The position numbers were made by a program, and so were the translations under genes. Below the pieces are notes generated by a model that saw nothing but the letters and a program-made list of their open reading frames with translations, was not told the origin of the DNA and did no database searches. A DNA stretch of 7,759 nucleotides, taken from assembly GCA_905192935.1 (NCBI GenBank), contig CAJJMX010000071.1:1-7759 (forward strand). The letters run 5' to 3'. This stretch comes from an uncultured Mailhella sp. (GTDB lineage Bacteria > Desulfobacterota > Desulfovibrionia > Desulfovibrionales > Desulfovibrionaceae). Shown piece after piece: positions 6,386-7,759 of this stretch (its first letter is position 1; each line of letters begins with the position of its first letter).

Positions 6386-6923
6386 CATGAGACCTCGCCG
6401 CGACGTGCCTCAGGACGGCGTGCGCCGCAACGAGCAGATTCGTGCCCGTGAAGTACGGGTGATTGGTCCGGAAGGTGAACAGGTCGGTATTCTTCCCTGT
6501 TCCGATGCCATCGCCATGGCCCATGAGGCCGGATACGACCTGGTGGAAGTCGCCGCCAACGCGGAACCGCCGGTCTGCCGCATCATGGACTTCGGCAAGT
6601 TCAAATACGAACAGCAGCAGAAGAAGAAGGAAGCCAAGCGCAACCAGACCGTGGTGCAGATCAAGGAAATCAAGGTCCGTCCCAAGACCGACGACCATGA
6701 CTACGAGACCAAACTGCGCCACATCCGCCGCTTCCTCACGGATGGAGACCGCTGCAAGGTGACGGTGTTCTTCCGTGGCCGCGAGATCGTGCACAAGGAC
6801 CGCGGCGAATCCATTCTGACCAAGATCATCGCCGACACCGCCGATGTGGGCAAGGTCGAACAGGCACCCAGCGCTGAAGGCCGCACCCTTCAGATGCTGC
6901 TCATTCCTCTTCCCAAGAAGTAG
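6372..6923 (+). CDS. infC: Translation initiation factor IF-3, probable ATA start
   Basis: IF3 binds the 30S ribosomal subunit, prevents early joining of 50S and checks the start codon and initiator tRNA. From the ATA start the protein has 183 residues (178 from the ATG at 6387), normal for the family. The N-terminal domain carries RRNEQIRAREVRVIG and the signature AEPPVCRIMDFGKFKYE (64-80). A lysine-rich linker (81-91) leads to the C-terminal domain with VQIKEIKVRPKTDDHDY and FFRGREIVH. The ATA start is chosen over ATG because a GGAGG lies 8 bases before it and nothing suitable precedes the ATG. In E. coli and others infC starts with a rare AUU-type codon, so that surplus IF3 blocks its own translation; the same feedback is inferred here. 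It follows thrS closely and ends at a strong terminator. Confidence 0.95.
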   Translation: MASPNMRPRRDVPQDGVRRNEQIRAREVRVIGPEGEQVGILPCSDAIAMAHEAGYDLVEVAANAEPPVCRIMDFGKFKYEQQQKKKEAKRNQTVVQIKEIKVRPKTDDHDYETKLRHIRRFLTDGDRCKVTVFFRGREIVHKDRGESILTKIIADTADVGKVEQAPSAEGRTLQMLLIPLPKK

Positions 6924-6931
6924 TTCATCAT

Positions 6932-6973
6932 CCGGCACGGCGGAATATTTCCGTCGTGCCGGCGGATTTTTTT
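6932..6973 (+). terminator. Intrinsic terminator after infC
   Basis: CCGGCACGGCGGAA (6932-6945) pairs with TTCCGTCGTGCCGG (6949-6962) to give a 14-bp stem with one G-U pair and a 3-base loop. Seven T residues (6967-6973) follow after CGGA. It begins 8 bases past the infC stop codon. In most bacteria infC, rpmI and rplT are co-transcribed, so a strong terminator here implies partial or full separation of the last two genes. Confidence 0.85.
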
Positions 6974-7007
6974 CGCGGGACACCGCGAGGGACGCAAAGC
7001 CGTCCCG
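6974..7007 (+). other. Compact foldable element between infC and rpmI
   Basis: Two mutually exclusive folds are visible. In one, CGGGAC (6976-6981) pairs with GTCCCG (7002-7007). In the other, CGCGG/CCGCG (6974-6978 with 6983-6987) and GGGACG/CGTCCC (6989-6994 with 7001-7006) form two neighbouring hairpins. The stretch GGGACGCAAAGCC (6989-7001) matches the core of the c-di-GMP-I riboswitch as I remember it, preceded by a GNRA-type GCGA. The remaining riboswitch parts are not evident, so the function is open. Confidence 0.3.
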
Positions 7008-7066
7008 GAAGGAACCACGAAAGGGCACGGGGCGTTGCCTCATGCGCCCTGACGCGTATTTTTTGC

Positions 7067-7095
7067 TTGCAGATTATGCGAAAATACTGCATAGT
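7067..7095 (+). promoter_or_regulatory. Candidate promoter for rpmI-rplT
   Basis: TTGCAG (7067-7072) and CATAGT (7090-7095) are separated by 17 bases in a locally AT-rich stretch. Transcription would start near 7102, leaving a leader of about 60 bases before rpmI. The hexamers match consensus only partly (three and four of six). The preceding terminator makes a promoter here likely. Confidence 0.4.
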
Positions 7096-7162
7096 CGGTT
7101 CTTTCTGATGCCCAAATCGTGCGCGCCGTTTTCGGTGCGTCACGAATATCAAGGAGTTGGTT

Positions 7163-7360
7163 ATGCCCAAGATCAAGACCAGCCGTTCCGCCGCCAAGCG
7201 TTTCAGCACCACCGGCAGCGGCAAGTTCCGCCGTCGTCGTCAGAACCTGCGCCACATCCTCACCAAGAAGGATGCCAAGCGTCGTGCCCGTCTGGGCAAG
7301 GGTGCCCTCGTCGACAGCGCGAACCTGAAGGCCGTCAAGCGCCTCATGCCCTACGCCTAA
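7163..7360 (+). CDS. rpmI: 50S ribosomal protein L35
   Basis: Small basic protein of the large ribosomal subunit, 65 residues, the usual length for L35. It begins MPKIKTSRSAAKRF, and the RRRRQNLRHILTKKDAKRRARL stretch and ending VKRLMPYA are typical of the family. The ATG at 7163 is chosen because AAGGAG (7151-7156) is 6 bases upstream; the in-frame TTG at 7157 abuts this site and is unsuitable. A 7-bp stem-loop begins directly after the stop codon, and rplT follows after 111 bases. Confidence 0.97.
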   Translation: MPKIKTSRSAAKRFSTTGSGKFRRRRQNLRHILTKKDAKRRARLGKGALVDSANLKAVKRLMPYA

Positions 7361-7451
7361 CTCCTGCCTTCCGCAGGAGGTTGCGTAGTCTTTCGAATTT
7401 CGCCGCGTCATGCGGCTCAACTCCCGCTGGCCTGATCTCCGCCTCGCGGGA
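7361..7451 (+). other. Three stem-loops in the rpmI-rplT spacer
   Basis: Three inverted repeats follow one another: CTCCTGC-5-GCAGGAG (7361-7379), GCCGC-5-GCGGC (7402-7416) and TCCCGC-18-GCGGGA (7422-7451). None has a T tract, so they look like structured mRNA or processing sites rather than terminators. They could protect or cleave the message, or form part of an L20 feedback site, but no match to a known L20 operator was established. Confidence 0.4.
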
Positions 7452-7471
7452 CTGAATGTGGAGGATTTTCC

Positions 7472-7759
7472 ATGCGTGTGAAGAGAGGTCTTGCTGCCCA
7501 TCGTCGGCACAAGAAATATCTGGATATGGCCAAGGGCTTCCGCGGCGGCCGCAGCCGTCTGTACCGCATCGCCCGCGAAGCCGTTGAACGTTCCCTGAAC
7601 TACGCCTTTGAAGGCCGCAAGCTCCGCAAGCGTGCCTTCCGCCGCCTGTGGATCCAGCGCATCAACGCCGGCGCCCGCATCAACGGCCTGTCCTATTCCC
7701 GTCTGGTCAACGGCCTGAAGCTTGCCGGTGTGGAAATCAACCGCAAGATGCTCGCTGAC
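7472..7759 (+). CDS. rplT: 50S ribosomal protein L20, partial (3' end outside window)
   Basis: Large-subunit ribosomal protein that binds 23S rRNA early in assembly and in several bacteria represses its own operon. The first 96 codons are present; about 20 residues are missing at the right edge, since L20 is usually 115-120 residues. It opens MRVKRGLAAHRRHKKYLDMAKGF in two blocks typical of L20: the basic N-terminal extension, then GFRGGRSRLYRIA. The later INGLSYSRLVNGLKLAGVE segment matches the globular domain. GGAGG (7460-7464) is 7 bases before the ATG. Confidence 0.97.
   Translation, partial: MRVKRGLAAHRRHKKYLDMAKGFRGGRSRLYRIAREAVERSLNYAFEGRKLRKRAFRRLWIQRINAGARINGLSYSRLVNGLKLAGVEINRKMLAD

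Noticed and set aside
4295..6388. A 697-codon open frame on the minus strand covering thrS and most of the tRNA
   Set aside because: It lies entirely antisense to an unmistakable thrS and runs into the tRNA. Its product is a low-complexity His/Val/Gly-rich sequence, as expected from the GC-biased third positions of the opposite strand.
6387..6389. ATG as the infC start
   Set aside because: It has no ribosome-binding site at usable distance, while the ATA 15 bases upstream has an ideal one. It remains the fallback if ATA is not used.
7157..7159. TTG as the rpmI start, adding two residues
   Set aside because: It touches the AAGGAG ribosome-binding site, and L35 proteins begin MPKIKT, matching the ATG at 7163.

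Overview
The window looks like core chromosome from a GC-rich, anaerobic, sulfur-metabolising bacterium. Protein character (a type-2 LeuC, an iron-sulfur L-cysteine desulfidase, IF3/L35/L20 sequences) and the thrS-infC-rpmI-rplT order best fit a member of the Desulfovibrionaceae of the Bilophila/Mailhella/Desulfovibrio kind. That taxonomic call is inference from remembered family features, not from a search. No mobile element, CRISPR array, rRNA or integrase is visible.

Left half, minus strand. Positions 1-1093 hold the first 364 codons of leuC (isopropylmalate isomerase large subunit), which runs off the left edge. A roughly 360-base spacer follows. It carries a leuC promoter candidate and the terminator of the next operon. 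Positions 1456-3971 are a two-gene operon: a DAACS-family amino-acid symporter, then, after a 5-base gap, a CyuA/CdsB-type L-cysteine desulfidase. Together they suggest uptake of cysteine (or a similar neutral amino acid) and its breakdown to pyruvate, ammonia and hydrogen sulfide. The symporter lacks the family arginine that grips acidic side chains, which fits a neutral substrate.

Right half, plus strand. A tRNA-Val(GAC) gene with its own promoter and terminator sits just upstream of thrS (threonyl-tRNA synthetase). thrS is followed by infC (IF3), then rpmI (L35) and rplT (L20, cut by the right edge). The infC start appears to be the rare codon ATA, correctly spaced from a GGAGG inside the thrS tail; this is the class of start on which IF3 represses its own synthesis. 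A strong terminator after infC, followed by a promoter candidate, suggests that rpmI-rplT is partly uncoupled from thrS-infC. The infC-rpmI and rpmI-rplT spacers both contain stem-loops that may be regulatory RNA, including a 13-base match to the core of the c-di-GMP-I riboswitch as remembered.

Most of the window is conserved housekeeping sequence. The points most worth a second look are the ATA start of infC, the cysteine uptake/desulfidase pair with its unusual symporter, the tRNA-terminator-thrS arrangement, and the structured spacers around rpmI. I see no convincing wholly new system.
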